Below, piece after piece: positions 1-8,973 of a stretch of 64,000 nucleotides of DNA (its first letter is position 1; each line of letters begins with the position of its first letter). The stretch is from Nodularia spumigena CCY9414 (lineage in GTDB: Bacteria > Cyanobacteriota > Cyanobacteriia > Cyanobacteriales > Nostocaceae): NCBI RefSeq assembly GCF_000340565.2, contig NZ_CP007203.1, positions 1,761,545 to 1,825,544 on the forward strand, read 5' to 3'. A program made the translations under genes and the position numbers. The notes beneath the pieces were generated by a model. The model was given only the letters and a program-made list of their open reading frames with translations, did not search any database and had not been told where the DNA came from.

Positions 1-323
1 ATAATATCCCAGTGTATGCCAATGTGACTGGGGTTTACCAACCACAGATAGATTCTCGTGTGCAGAAGTCTATTTTGGCCTTAGCCAAATACCGCCAAAC
101 CCAGTTAGCTGAGACGAAATTACAACAAGGCGATCGCGCGGGTGCAGCTACTATGCTACAAACTGCGGCGAAAACTGCTTTGCAAATGGGAGATCAAGGT
201 GCGGCGACAGTGTTACAAACTTCAGCTACACAACTTCAATCTGGTGGTGAATTATCAGAGAGCGATCGCAAGAAAACCAGAATTGTCTCAAAAACCGTGT
301 TGCAAGATACTCCTCACCAATGA
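1..323 (+). CDS. VWA-domain protein, C-terminal part (cut by window start)
   Basis: The reading frame is open at base 1 (first full codon at base 3) and ends with TGA at 321-323, so only the last ~107 residues are seen. The visible part is nearly the same as the C-terminus of the next gene: SILALAKYRQTQLAETKLQQ is shared, followed by Ala/Thr-rich helical repeats and a KTRIVSKTVLQD ending. By that similarity it is inferred to be the tail of a von Willebrand factor A protein whose MIDAS domain lies outside the window. Its stop overlaps the next start (ATGA), so the two are probably translationally coupled. Confidence 0.75.
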   Translation, partial: NIPVYANVTGVYQPQIDSRVQKSILALAKYRQTQLAETKLQQGDRAGAATMLQTAAKTALQMGDQGAATVLQTSATQLQSGGELSESDRKKTRIVSKTVLQDTPHQ

Positions 324-1627
324 AAGTTCAATTGCTCTGTGCCTTAAATGATACTAATGTTGATGCGGCTCAATCGAGCAACCAACGTCAACTATCTATT
401 TCAATTTCTGCGATCGCCGATGAACTTGCCCAGCATTTACCACTCAACTTATGCTTAATTCTAGATAAAAGTGGTTCCATGCATGGTCAACCCATCGCCA
501 CAGTAATTCAGGCCGTAGAGCAATTATTAGATCGGCTACAGCCAAGTGATAGCGAAACGCCCACCTCTGGCGACCGCATTTCGGTTGTAGCCTTTGCTGG
601 GGAAGCCCAAGTAATTATCCCCAACCAAACCCTCCAAGACACCGCCAGTATTAAAGCCCAGATTCACAAGAAACTCAAAGCTAGCGGCGGTACAGCAATT
701 GCCGAAGGTTTACAACTGGGAATCACAGAACTGATGAAAGGGACAAAAGGAGCAGTTTCCCAAGCATTTCTGCTCACAGATGGTCATGGTGAAAGCAGTT
801 TAAAGATTTGGAAATTTGAAATTGGCAAAGATGACAATAAGCGCTGTCTAGAATTTGCCCACAAAGCCACAAAAATCAACCTAACTATTAACACCCTTGG
901 TTTTGGTAATGATTGGAACCAGGATTTATTGGAAAAAATTGCTGATGCAGGAGGTGGCACTCTAGCCTACATTGAGCGACCTGAACAAGCATTAGAGCAG
1001 TTTCGTCATTTATTGCAGCGCATCCAGTCTGTGAGGCTCACCAATGCCTACCTGTTGCTATCTTTTGTTCCTCATGTCCGCCTCGCAGAATTGAAACCCA
1101 TAGCCCAAGTTTCCCCAGACACCATTGAATTACCAGTGGAAACAGAAACTCATGGAGGCTTTGCCGTGCGCTTGGGTGATTTAATGCAAGATATGGAAAG
1201 GGTGGTTTTGGCGAATATTTATCTGGGACAATTGCCAGAAGGTAAACAAGTCATCGGACATTTACAAATCCGCTACGATGATCCATCTGTAAATCAACAG
1301 GGATTAGTTTCACCGATGGTAGCCATATATGCAGATGTGGTCAAACCCTATCGACCAGCACCCAATCCCTCAGTGCAGCAGTCTATTTTGGCATTAGCTA
1401 AGTATCGACAAACACAGTTAGCCGAAACGAAATTACAACAAGGCGATCGCTCTGGTGCTGCGACAATGTTACAAACTGCTGCTAACACCGCCTTAAAAAT
1501 CGGAGATCAAGCCGCAGCCACAGTCTTACAAACCTCCGCCACCCGTCTACAAGCAGGAGAACAACTGTCAGAAGCCGACCTCAAAAAAACTCGCATCGTA
1601 TCAAAAACAGTTCTACAAGATTCCTAA
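320..1627 (+). CDS. VWA-domain protein (metal-ion-dependent adhesion site type)
   Basis: 435 aa. A von Willebrand factor A domain covers about residues 38-230, with the MIDAS motif DKSGSM at residues 49-54, a GGTAIAEGL segment around 128 and an LLTDGHG strand. A beta-rich middle section follows. The C-terminus (about 350-435) is alanine/glutamine-rich and helical, closely like that of the preceding gene. There is no signal peptide, so it is probably cytoplasmic, and the binding partner is unknown. The start is set by the ATGA overlap with the upstream stop. The two genes look like a tandem duplication. Family call is strong; cellular role is not known. Confidence 0.85.
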   Translation: MKVQLLCALNDTNVDAAQSSNQRQLSISISAIADELAQHLPLNLCLILDKSGSMHGQPIATVIQAVEQLLDRLQPSDSETPTSGDRISVVAFAGEAQVIIPNQTLQDTASIKAQIHKKLKASGGTAIAEGLQLGITELMKGTKGAVSQAFLLTDGHGESSLKIWKFEIGKDDNKRCLEFAHKATKINLTINTLGFGNDWNQDLLEKIADAGGGTLAYIERPEQALEQFRHLLQRIQSVRLTNAYLLLSFVPHVRLAELKPIAQVSPDTIELPVETETHGGFAVRLGDLMQDMERVVLANIYLGQLPEGKQVIGHLQIRYDDPSVNQQGLVSPMVAIYADVVKPYRPAPNPSVQQSILALAKYRQTQLAETKLQQGDRSGAATMLQTAANTALKIGDQAAATVLQTSATRLQAGEQLSEADLKKTRIVSKTVLQDS

Positions 1628-1890
1628 GTATAGGGTGGGCATACTATGGCTAACGCCACGCTACGCGGTAAGCGCAGCTATGCCGTAGGCTTTACGGCAA
1701 GCTCAGTACAAGTCTTGCCTGCCCTTTATAGCTGGTCCGTGGGGAGTGGGGTAAAAGCCTTTCGGTGTCTAACTTTTATGTTCAGTTTATGTCCTAACGT
1801 CCTTGGCGCTTGCTATAAATGAAAAATAATCATAAAAGTCAGCGTGGGTAATTGCTGATACATAGCATTTTCGGCGGATGAGACTGAACT
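1628..1890. repeat. Intergenic region with palindromic repeat
   Basis: Between two convergent genes. Around 1650-1705 lies a GC-rich repeat with inverted segments (ACGCTACGCGG, GCCGTAGGC, TTTACGGC) of the short interspersed type common in Nostoc genomes. Nothing coding was seen in the rest. Confidence 0.4.
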
Positions 1891-3441
1891 TTACAGTATT
1901 GGGTCGTAACCTAGTTGTTGAGTAATCCGTTGTCTAGCTAAAACGCGGTACTCCCAAAAATGTTCTCCAGCAGCGCATAGTCCTAAATACATATTGAGAA
2001 CTTGAGGCCTTGTGGTCAGAATTTGCCATAGTTGTTGCCAGAACTGCCCACGAATTTCAGGTCGCTGTAAGCCCTGATGCCAGATTAACTGAGCAACGAG
2101 CCGCAAACCCTGACCTGGAGAAAATTGCATGGTTTGCTTTCGCTGCGCTAAGGAGCCAATACTCAGACATTGCTGAAAACATCGTCTGAGATAATTTTTG
2201 GGTTCATATAATGTCCACAAGCCTTCTACATACTCTTTAGCGATTTCATCGATAGAGCGAGAGGGCATGAAATTCATTAAGGTATTCTGGTCTCCCATTG
2301 GAGTGCCATCAATACCCTGACTCGCCAATAAACGCTGCTCTGTTTGCAGACGGTTCCATAAAGCAGTATTGGGCAAAGCTTGAAGGATGCCCAACATCGG
2401 TTGAGGAATACTAGTTTGTTCAACAAAAGCTTGGATTCTTTCTCCTGCTCCTGGGCGTTCTCCATCAAAACCGAGGATAAACCCCGCATAAATCAGCATT
2501 CCTGCTTCATTGATCTTCTGACAAGCTTCCACGAGAGAATTTCGAGTATTTTGCAGTTTTTGTGTTGCTTGCAAACTGTCTTGGTCAGGAGTTTCTATAC
2601 CCAGAAAAACTGCATAGAAACCAGCTTCATTCATTAATTGCAACAGTTCTGCATCTTCGGCTAAATTTACAGAAGCTTCAGTGATGAAGGTGAAGGGATA
2701 GTTGTGCTGCTTCATCCACGGAATCAACTCACGCAGGAGGCGTTTGACATTACGCTGATTGCCAATAAAGTTGTCGTCAACGATAAACAGTGACCCTCGC
2801 CAGCCTAAATCATAAAGAGCCTGTAATTCGGCTATGGTTTGTTGTGGCTCTTTTGTGCGTGGTTTGCGACCGTAGAGTGTAATAATATCGCAAAACTCGC
2901 AGTTAAAGGGGCAACCGCGAGAAAACTGGATAGCCATCATCAAGTAGGCATTCCGTTGCAACAAGTCAAAACGGGGCATTGGGCTTTGGGTGACATCAGG
3001 TTTTTCCTGAGAGCGAAAGATTCCTTGTTCTTTTCCGTCTTTTAAGGCTTCCAGAAACTTAGGAACTGTTAGCTCTCCCTCATCTAAAATTAAATAATGC
3101 GCTCCAGAGTCCAGGGCATCTTGTGGGATTGATGTGGGGTAAGGGCCACCGACTGCCACTTTTTTGCCTAAGCGCACTGCTTTTTGAATGAGGCTATGAA
3201 AATCTGGTTTTTGTACTAGCATTGCCGAAAGGATTACGAGGTCACACCACTCCCAATCAGCTTCTGTTTCCAGATTGACGTTGCGATCGCAAAATTTAAT
3301 TTCCCAGGACTGGGGTAATAGTGCTGCAACTGTAATAATTCCTAGTGGCGGCAGGACGGCTTTAAGTCCGGCGATTTCCATGAAGCGATCATAAGACCAA
3401 AAGGACTGGGGAAACTGAGGGTAGAGCAATAATGCTTTCAT
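1891..3441 (-). CDS. B12-binding-domain radical SAM protein
   Basis: 516 aa from the ATG at 3441 (MKALLLYPQF), preceded by AGGA; an in-frame ATG 51 nt further up (3492) adds an atypical extension. The N-terminus (1-150) is a B12-binding Rossmann-like domain (PPLGIITVAALLP, AVGGPYPTS). The radical SAM domain follows with the 4Fe-4S motif CPFNCEFC at residues 177-184 and a VDDNFIGN strand. The C-terminal ~150 residues resemble the DUF4070 tail of this family. Such proteins act on lipids, hopanoids or cofactors, but the substrate cannot be read from sequence. It stands alone, convergent with the VWA gene. Confidence 0.85.
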   Translation of the reverse strand: MKALLLYPQFPQSFWSYDRFMEIAGLKAVLPPLGIITVAALLPQSWEIKFCDRNVNLETEADWEWCDLVILSAMLVQKPDFHSLIQKAVRLGKKVAVGGPYPTSIPQDALDSGAHYLILDEGELTVPKFLEALKDGKEQGIFRSQEKPDVTQSPMPRFDLLQRNAYLMMAIQFSRGCPFNCEFCDIITLYGRKPRTKEPQQTIAELQALYDLGWRGSLFIVDDNFIGNQRNVKRLLRELIPWMKQHNYPFTFITEASVNLAEDAELLQLMNEAGFYAVFLGIETPDQDSLQATQKLQNTRNSLVEACQKINEAGMLIYAGFILGFDGERPGAGERIQAFVEQTSIPQPMLGILQALPNTALWNRLQTEQRLLASQGIDGTPMGDQNTLMNFMPSRSIDEIAKEYVEGLWTLYEPKNYLRRCFQQCLSIGSLAQRKQTMQFSPGQGLRLVAQLIWHQGLQRPEIRGQFWQQLWQILTTRPQVLNMYLGLCAAGEHFWEYRVLARQRITQQLGYDPIL

Positions 3442-3665
3442 AAAATCCTGGTTGCAAAACTTCTCGTATCTCGAACACCTATCAATAGCCAAAGTGATCT
3501 GCTCGTGAACTGAAATGCTGCTCTAAACAAATTAATGCCTATAAGTAAGTGGGCGTTAATAAAGTTAACTGGTATTCGCGTAACGTCTCCACTAGGATAG
3601 AGTCGTCATTTATCCTTTGTCATTAGTATCGCACATTTTAACTCTAATAGCACCTAACATTTACC

Positions 3666-4742
3666 TCACGCCAAAGCTGAAGCTTGGGGTTTAGCAAATA
3701 TCATCCGTCCGGCGGAGGTTTGCAAAGCACTGGTGACGACTACCCGCAGTTCGCCACCGACATAATTACTACCTTCTTCAACCACAACCATTGTGCCATC
3801 GTCTAGGTAGCCAACTCCTTGACTGGGTTCTTTGCCTTCCTTGAGAATCTTCAGGTCAAGATTATCACCAGGCAAGTAAGTAGAACGTACAGCATTCACT
3901 AAGTCATTGACGTTCAAAACAGGCACTTTCTGCACGCTGGCTACTTTCGATAAGTTGTAGTCATTAGTCAGTAGTGTACCGTTGATTTCTTGGGCAAAAC
4001 GGACTAATTTAGCATCGACTGTGGCAGTATCTTCGTAGTCAACGGGGTTAATCAAGATGCGCTCTGGGTACTCTTTCTTAATGCGGGTGAGAATTTCTAA
4101 TCCGCGCCGTCCCCGTACCCGCTTTTGGTCTTTACTCGCATCGGCTACTTGTTGCAATTCCTGCAAGACAAACTGTGGGACTAAAATTTGTCCTTCCAGA
4201 AATCCGGTTTCTAGTAAGGCTTCAATGCGACCATCAATAATGCAACTGGTGTCTAAAACTTTGGTATGGGCAGGTTTGAGTGTTCCTTCCACTACCATTG
4301 TTTCTACGGTGTTGGGATTAATAAACCGCAATAAACCCCGCCCGTGGGTATCGGCTAAATTCATCCCGGTGACGGCTAGTAATATACTTCCCACCACTGC
4401 TACCAATGGCTTGATAAAGCCAAAATCTGTGGGAATCGGTAGCAAAAATAATGGGGCTAGCATTAAGTTAGCTAGCAATAGCCCAATTACCAAGCCAATA
4501 GCACGAGTTAAAATCATTTCTAGGGGCATTTCTCGGACTTGTACTTCTAAGCGCCGATATGACGTTTGGAAACTCAGTCCGATTGCACCGCCAATAATAG
4601 CGGCAAAGACGGCTACAACTAAGCGTAAGGCTTCTAAATTTGTTACCGCGTCTAGGGAGCCATCGGGTAGTAGTTCAATGCTATAGAACCCTATTCCCGC
4701 AGCAGCTAGGATGAATGAGATAATGATAATGGCATCAAGCAT
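3666..4742 (-). CDS. Membrane PIN/TRAM-domain protein (YacL-like)
   Basis: 358 aa. Residues 1-130 hold four hydrophobic segments (about 4-24, 40-58, 79-103, 112-130). A PIN-type nuclease domain (160-290) carries acidic residues D164 and D170 (VLDTSCIIDGR) and LLTNDYNL near 260. A TRAM-like RNA-binding domain covers about 300-357 (EPSQGVGYLDDGTMVVVEEG). The length and layout match the conserved YacL family of cyanobacteria and Firmicutes. A membrane-attached RNase role is inferred from the domains. It is the first gene left of a 244-bp AT-rich divergent spacer shared with hemW. Confidence 0.9.
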   Translation of the reverse strand: MLDAIIIISFILAAAGIGFYSIELLPDGSLDAVTNLEALRLVVAVFAAIIGGAIGLSFQTSYRRLEVQVREMPLEMILTRAIGLVIGLLLANLMLAPLFLLPIPTDFGFIKPLVAVVGSILLAVTGMNLADTHGRGLLRFINPNTVETMVVEGTLKPAHTKVLDTSCIIDGRIEALLETGFLEGQILVPQFVLQELQQVADASKDQKRVRGRRGLEILTRIKKEYPERILINPVDYEDTATVDAKLVRFAQEINGTLLTNDYNLSKVASVQKVPVLNVNDLVNAVRSTYLPGDNLDLKILKEGKEPSQGVGYLDDGTMVVVEEGSNYVGGELRVVVTSALQTSAGRMIFAKPQASALA

Positions 4743-4986
4743 AGTTTTGTGGTTTTCCTGCGATTGTGTGATCCTATAAAGTCAAGTATTTTTCATCGGT
4801 TAGAGCGATTGATCAATATTGACTTAGACTAGGCGTTGAAGCAGGGAATATCTGCAAATATTATAACCAAAGTGATTTCTCTTAATATTTTTCATGATTT
4901 TGTTGTAAAACGCTAAAATTTTGTCAAAAAACTTCTTATTTTCGCTGTTTTAATTTTTCAGTTAAATTAATTAATTCTTTCTCATA

Positions 4987-6168
4987 ATGAGTCAAAAAGT
5001 TAATATTTCTGGTATTGTCAGTTCTGCTTATGTCCACATTCCTTTTTGCAGACGGCGGTGTTTTTATTGTGATTTCCCTGTTTATGTGGTGGGCGATCGC
5101 CTCCGGGGAGAAACATCTGGTACAATCTCTCAATATGTAGAGGTGCTATGCCAAGAAATTGCCATGACGGCAGCATCTGGTGAACCTCTGAAAACGATTT
5201 TTTTTGGTGGTGGGACTCCTTCTTTACTATCTATAGAACAGTTACAACAGATATTAGTAACCCTGGAAAAACAGTTTGGTATTGCTGCTGGTGCAGAAAT
5301 TTCTATGGAAGTAGACCCAGGTACGTTTGATTTAGCACATCTATCTGGCTATGGTAGCGTGGGCGTAAATCGGGTAAGTCTGGGTGTACAAGCGTTTCAA
5401 CAGGAATTGTTGCAGGTTGCGGGGCGATCGCATTCTGTTGTAGATATTCTCACATCAGTGGAGTTAATTCACCAAGTAGAAATTGCCGAATTTAGCTTAG
5501 ACCTCATCTCAGGTTTGCCGCATCAGTCTTTGGAACAATGGCAGGATTCTCTCAAGCAAGCAGTAACGCTGATGCCTACTCACATATCTATCTATGACCT
5601 TACCATAGAAGCGGGGACAGCTTTTGGTCGTTATTACAAACCGGGGGACAAGCCATTACCAACGGATGAAACCACTGTCAAAATGTACGAAACCGCACAG
5701 CAAGTTTTGACAAGTGCGGGTTATGAACATTACGAAATTTCTAATTATGCGCGTCCTGGGCATCAATGTCAGCATAATCGAGTGTATTGGGAAAACCGCC
5801 CTTATTATGCTTTTGGGATGGGTGCGGCGAGTTATATAGAAGGGAAGCGCTTCACTCGTCCGCGCAAAACTCAGGAGTATTACCAGTGGGTAAAAGCTGG
5901 GGGTGTAATTGATTGTGAAGTCACACCACCGAAAGAGGTATTATTAGAAACTTTAATGTTGGGGTTGCGTTTGGCTGAGGGTGTGAGTTTGGCAATGTTA
6001 ACCCAGAAGTTTGGGGAAGAAAAATTAAAAGAAATTCACCAATGTTTACAACCTTATTTAGAAAACAGTTGGGTAGAAGTCTTTGGGGGAAGGTTGCGTT
6101 TATCTGATCCCCAAGGGTTTTTGTTTTCTAATGTGGTGTTGGCTGATTTGTTTGAAAAGTTGGGTTGA
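4987..6168 (+). CDS. hemW: Radical SAM heme chaperone HemW
   Basis: 393 aa. The motif AYVHIPFCRRRCFYCDF places the Fe-S cysteines at C21, C25 and C28. FFGGGTPSLL, MEVDPGTF and SLDLISGLPHQ are typical of HemW (formerly called an oxygen-independent coproporphyrinogen oxidase homologue). The C-terminal HemN-type domain contains YEISNYARPGHQCQHNRVYW. HemW proteins bind heme and pass it to target proteins; they lack the extra N-terminal cysteine of true HemN, as here (CxxxCxxC only). The ATG at 4987 follows an AT-rich leader without a strong Shine-Dalgarno. Monocistronic. Confidence 0.92.
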   Translation: MSQKVNISGIVSSAYVHIPFCRRRCFYCDFPVYVVGDRLRGETSGTISQYVEVLCQEIAMTAASGEPLKTIFFGGGTPSLLSIEQLQQILVTLEKQFGIAAGAEISMEVDPGTFDLAHLSGYGSVGVNRVSLGVQAFQQELLQVAGRSHSVVDILTSVELIHQVEIAEFSLDLISGLPHQSLEQWQDSLKQAVTLMPTHISIYDLTIEAGTAFGRYYKPGDKPLPTDETTVKMYETAQQVLTSAGYEHYEISNYARPGHQCQHNRVYWENRPYYAFGMGAASYIEGKRFTRPRKTQEYYQWVKAGGVIDCEVTPPKEVLLETLMLGLRLAEGVSLAMLTQKFGEEKLKEIHQCLQPYLENSWVEVFGGRLRLSDPQGFLFSNVVLADLFEKLG

Positions 6169-6217
6169 AGAGGAACGAACCACGAAGGAGCAAAGGACGC
6201 AAAGACAATAAATCCTC

Positions 6218-6249
6218 AGTAGGGTGTGTTAGCGACAGCGTAACGCACC
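6218..6249 (+). repeat. REP-like palindrome, left copy
   Basis: A 32-bp sequence beginning AGTAGGGTGTGTTAGCGACA and ending TAACGCACC. Its exact reverse complement lies at 7111-7142, so the two form a perfect inverted repeat around the RAYT pseudogene. A partial third copy (ACGACAGCGTAACGCACC) lies near 6323-6340, and a diverged copy at 7000-7034. Confidence 0.8.
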
Positions 6250-6410
6250 AAAAACATCTCACTAAAACGAGCATTGACCAAAATTACACCCCCCAAACAG
6301 GTAGACTAACCTGATAAATTTACGACAGCGTAACGCACCGAAAACATCTCTAACGCACCAACATTACACCCCAAATGGGTACACTAACCTTGTCATCTAC
6401 ATTAATAAAA
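6250..6410 (+). repeat. Partial REP copies and imperfect direct repeat upstream of the RAYT
   Basis: Two related ~70-bp blocks (about 6258-6320 and 6341-6400), each with CATCTC, a TTACACCCC tract, a GGTA(G/C)ACTAACCT end and adjacent TAACGCACC cores. They look like decayed copies of the same REP unit. Confidence 0.5.
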
Positions 6411-6414
6411 TTCT

Positions 6415-6964
6415 TTGCCTAATTATAGAAGACTCATAATTCCAGGCGGGACTTACTTTTTCACCCAAGTGACTTATCAACGTCGCCCCTGGTTATGTAG
6501 CGATATTGGTCGTTTTACATTGCGTAAAGCAATTAACGATGTCCGTCAAAACTATCCGTTTTCAATTGATGCGCTGATTTTATTACCAAATCATCTTCAT
6601 TGTATTTGGACTTTACCCGATGGCGATACTAACTATACAACTCGTTGGCGACTAATCAAAACCTTTGTGACCAAACAATGTAGCGAAAAATTGGCAATTG
6701 AATCACAACTAACCGATTCACGCCATAAACGCCGGGAAAGTAACTTATGGCAACGCCGATTTTGGGAACACGCTACGAGATGAAGCTGATTTTGCCGCCC
6801 ATTGTGATTACATACATTACAATCCGGTGAAACATGGATTTTGTCAAGCTCCAAATCAATGGGAGTTTTCCAGTTTTCATCGATTTGTTGCACAAGGAAT
6901 TTATCCAGAAGATTGGGGTAGTGAAGCCGTACCAAATATACCTAGTAATGTGGGGTTTGAATAG
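6415..6964 (+). pseudogene. REP-associated tyrosine transposase (RAYT), frameshifted
   Basis: The first frame (6415-6783, TTG start, MPNYRRLIIPGG) encodes the N-terminal part of a Y1/IS200-like REP-associated transposase with the metal-binding His pair in LPNHLHCIW. It stops at TGA 6781. The protein continues in another frame from about 6770 (TLRDEADFAAHCDYIHYNPV) to TAG at 6962-6964, and this part holds the YIHYNPVKHG segment where the catalytic Tyr is expected. The break is consistent with loss of one dinucleotide in a CACACG run. The frameshift separates the His motif from the Tyr, so the product should be inactive unless frames are switched. Flanking REP palindromes fit the known RAYT-REP association. 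Confidence 0.85.
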
Positions 6965-6999
6965 ATATCATGCTTTTGCTATCTCTCATATTCGTATTA

Positions 7000-7034
7000 G
7001 TAGGGTGTGTTAGGACGATAGTCCGTAACGCACC
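7000..7034 (+). repeat. REP-like palindrome, diverged copy
   Basis: TAGGGTGTGTTAGGACGATA followed by GTCCGTAACGCACC. It has the same outer arms as the 6218 copy but a different centre (GGACGATAGTCC, itself palindromic). It lies just downstream of the RAYT pseudogene. Confidence 0.65.
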
Positions 7035-7110
7035 TCTTAAATATGCTATGTGGTGTCAGCAGAATAGCCCGTAATTTTACCAGATGTGCGTTATGCTTAC
7101 CAGACGAGAC

Positions 7111-7142
7111 GGTGCGTTACGCTGTCGCTAACACACCCTACT
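7111..7142 (-). repeat. REP-like palindrome, right copy (inverted)
   Basis: Exact reverse complement of 6218-6249. It bounds the RAYT unit on the right. The flanking stretch 7143-7278 holds no gene that I can support. Confidence 0.8.
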
Positions 7143-7278
7143 TGATTAAATGGCTGGGATTATGTATTATATTAATTACTCATCCAAAAATAAAAAAATA
7201 TTTTGATTGCGCCAAGCGCGAGACGGTAAGAAGGGCAAAGAAAAAAGAGCAGAGTGCAGAGTGGAAAAGTGCAAAGGG

Positions 7279-8358
7279 CTAAAGAGTCCTCGCAGCACCA
7301 CAACCACACACAACCCGAAAACCGAAAGTGCCGTACGCGAGGTCTGGGTAGAGGTTGTTGCGATAGGCAGAACGACAGTCCCCAGGAAAGTCGTACCACG
7401 AACCACCGCGCAGCAGCCGAAAAGGATTATCATTCTTAATTAACCAAACTCTAGCGTCTGCTGGTGCATTATCATAATTTTTGTGCCACTCATCCTGACA
7501 CCATTCCCATATATTACCACACATATCATATAAACCAAAGGGGTTGGCAGAAAATTTTCCTACATCGGTTGTTTGCTTTCGATATTCACCCTTTGGTGCA
7601 GAACCATAAGTGTAATTGCCGTCGTAATTAGCCAAATCCGTGGTAAGTGTCTCACCAAAATAAAACGGCGTAGTCGTTCCCGCCCGACAAGCATATTCCC
7701 ATTCTGCTTCACTGGGTAAACGATAGGTTTTTCCAGTTTTTTGAGATATTCGGGCGCAAAACTCAACCGCATGATTCCAAGAAACCGATTCTACAGGTCG
7801 ATTAGCACCTTTAAAATTGGATGGGTCGGGATTTAAATCAATTTTTACTTTATCAAAAGCTGCAACTGCTGCCCATTGAGCTTGAGTAATGGTAAATTTC
7901 CCCGTGAAAAATGGTTGAATGGTGACGCTGTGCTGAGGACTTTCATTCTCAAATCGTTTTGGCTCATTTTCTGGCGAACCCATGAGAAATTTACCCCCAG
8001 GAATTTTCACCATATCTAGAACTACACCATTACCCAAGTTTTCTGTAAAAAACTCGCCGCTTCGCCGACTGCGGTTAATTTCATAGCTTTTCACTATACC
8101 TAAAAAACTTTTACTTATTACCGTTATGGTAGCCGTATCAAATTCAAAAGACTGAGTTTGAATACTTGGGGAAGAAGGAGTTTGAGCTTGAATACTTGGG
8201 CGAGAAGGAGGTGGAGTTTGAATACTTGGGGGAGAAGAAGGTTTAATTGATCGGGGTATATACCTTTCTGTCAGCACTAACTTACTACCGCATTTCTGAC
8301 AGTATTTAAAATTATCGGGGTTGGGGTGCAGACAGTCTGGGTTCAGACAGTAGATCAT
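7279..8358 (-). CDS. Zinc-ribbon SUMF1/FGE-like domain protein
   Basis: 359 aa from the Met at 8358 (MIYCLNPDCLHPNP); two Met codons 3 residues up are alternatives. The N-terminus is a four-Cys zinc ribbon (C4, C9 and CQKC), the same kind of module seen on the kinase at 16166. A Pro/Ser linker with repeated SIQTPPPSRP-like units follows, then a formylglycine-generating-enzyme-like domain (about 105-355: GGKFLMGSP, YRLPSEAEWEYACRAG, GNIWEWCQDEW, LLRGGSWYD, GFRVV). The first of the two active-site cysteines of true FGE appears to be Asp here (GGSWYDFPGDCR), so sulfatase activation is unlikely. Substrate unknown. Confidence 0.85.
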   Translation of the reverse strand: MIYCLNPDCLHPNPDNFKYCQKCGSKLVLTERYIPRSIKPSSPPSIQTPPPSRPSIQAQTPSSPSIQTQSFEFDTATITVISKSFLGIVKSYEINRSRRSGEFFTENLGNGVVLDMVKIPGGKFLMGSPENEPKRFENESPQHSVTIQPFFTGKFTITQAQWAAVAAFDKVKIDLNPDPSNFKGANRPVESVSWNHAVEFCARISQKTGKTYRLPSEAEWEYACRAGTTTPFYFGETLTTDLANYDGNYTYGSAPKGEYRKQTTDVGKFSANPFGLYDMCGNIWEWCQDEWHKNYDNAPADARVWLIKNDNPFRLLRGGSWYDFPGDCRSAYRNNLYPDLAYGTFGFRVVCGCGAARTL

Positions 8359-8367
8359 GTTCATCAT

Positions 8368-8852
8368 GTCTGGGGGTGAGGATTGTTCGGATGTCAGGGT
8401 AGTGATATTTTGCTACCCAAAAGCATTATACACAAAATTTGAGTGTTATTAGCTACCTTGCTACTGCAAACGCGATACTCTCAAGAAACACATTTTAAAA
8501 CCGTTACCAGATAAAATTTTCCTGTTTTCACATTTTTATGAAACGAACCACTTTGGCGCTAGCGTCTTTCTTTGGGCTACGGTGTACACACATATAAGAC
8601 CCCACCCCTAACCCCTCCGGTGCAAGCGAGGAGGGGAACTAGATTTCCGCTTACAGCAGTTTTCAGGTATTTAAAACACGCGCCGATATCTGTCTTTCTT
8701 TCTTCGTTTGCGCCTAACGCACTTCGTGCTTCGCTAGAGCCTCCGGCACGCTACGCGAACGCTGATGCGCCTTTGCGTGAGATATAAAGATGTGGTTCAT
8801 TTAGCTGAAAATCGCTGTAAATCTTGTTTTTAAGTCAATTAGTTTTGCAGAT
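8368..8852. other. Intergenic region with interspersed repeats
   Basis: 485 bp with no supportable gene. The part around 8705-8775 is a GC-rich repeat (CGCCTAACGCACTTCGTGCT ... GCTACGCGAACGCTGATGCG) whose inverted relative lies at about 42783-42850. Upstream AT-rich sequence probably contains the promoter of the zinc-ribbon gene, but no clear boxes were seen. Confidence 0.4.
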
Positions 8853-8956
8853 TGTAGGTTGGGTTGAACGCAGTGAAACCCAACACCAACACACCCTCCC
8901 AAATGTTGGGTTACGCCTTCGGCAAACTACGTTAACGTTCCTCTACCCAACCTACA
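8853..8956. mobile_element. MITE-like palindromic element (TGTAGGTTGGGT ends)
   Basis: 104 bp bounded by perfect 12-bp inverted ends TGTAGGTTGGGT / ACCCAACCTACA. Internal inverted segments are AACCCAACA and TGTTGGGTT. No coding capacity. It lies 17 bp downstream of the HerA-like ATPase stop. Repeats of this form are widespread in cyanobacterial genomes. Confidence 0.6.
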
Positions 8957-8973
8957 TAGATAAAACAAAACAC

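Noticed and set aside
4057-4686. 209-codon plus-strand ORF
   Set aside because: Antisense shadow of the PIN/TRAM gene, whose frame has clear domain motifs.
7043-7282. 79-codon plus-strand ORF
   Set aside because: It runs through the inverted REP copy and low-complexity sequence; composition is not protein-like and there is no Shine-Dalgarno.
8572-8787. 71-codon plus-strand ORF
   Set aside because: Covers an interspersed repeat also found at 42783; not conserved as a protein.
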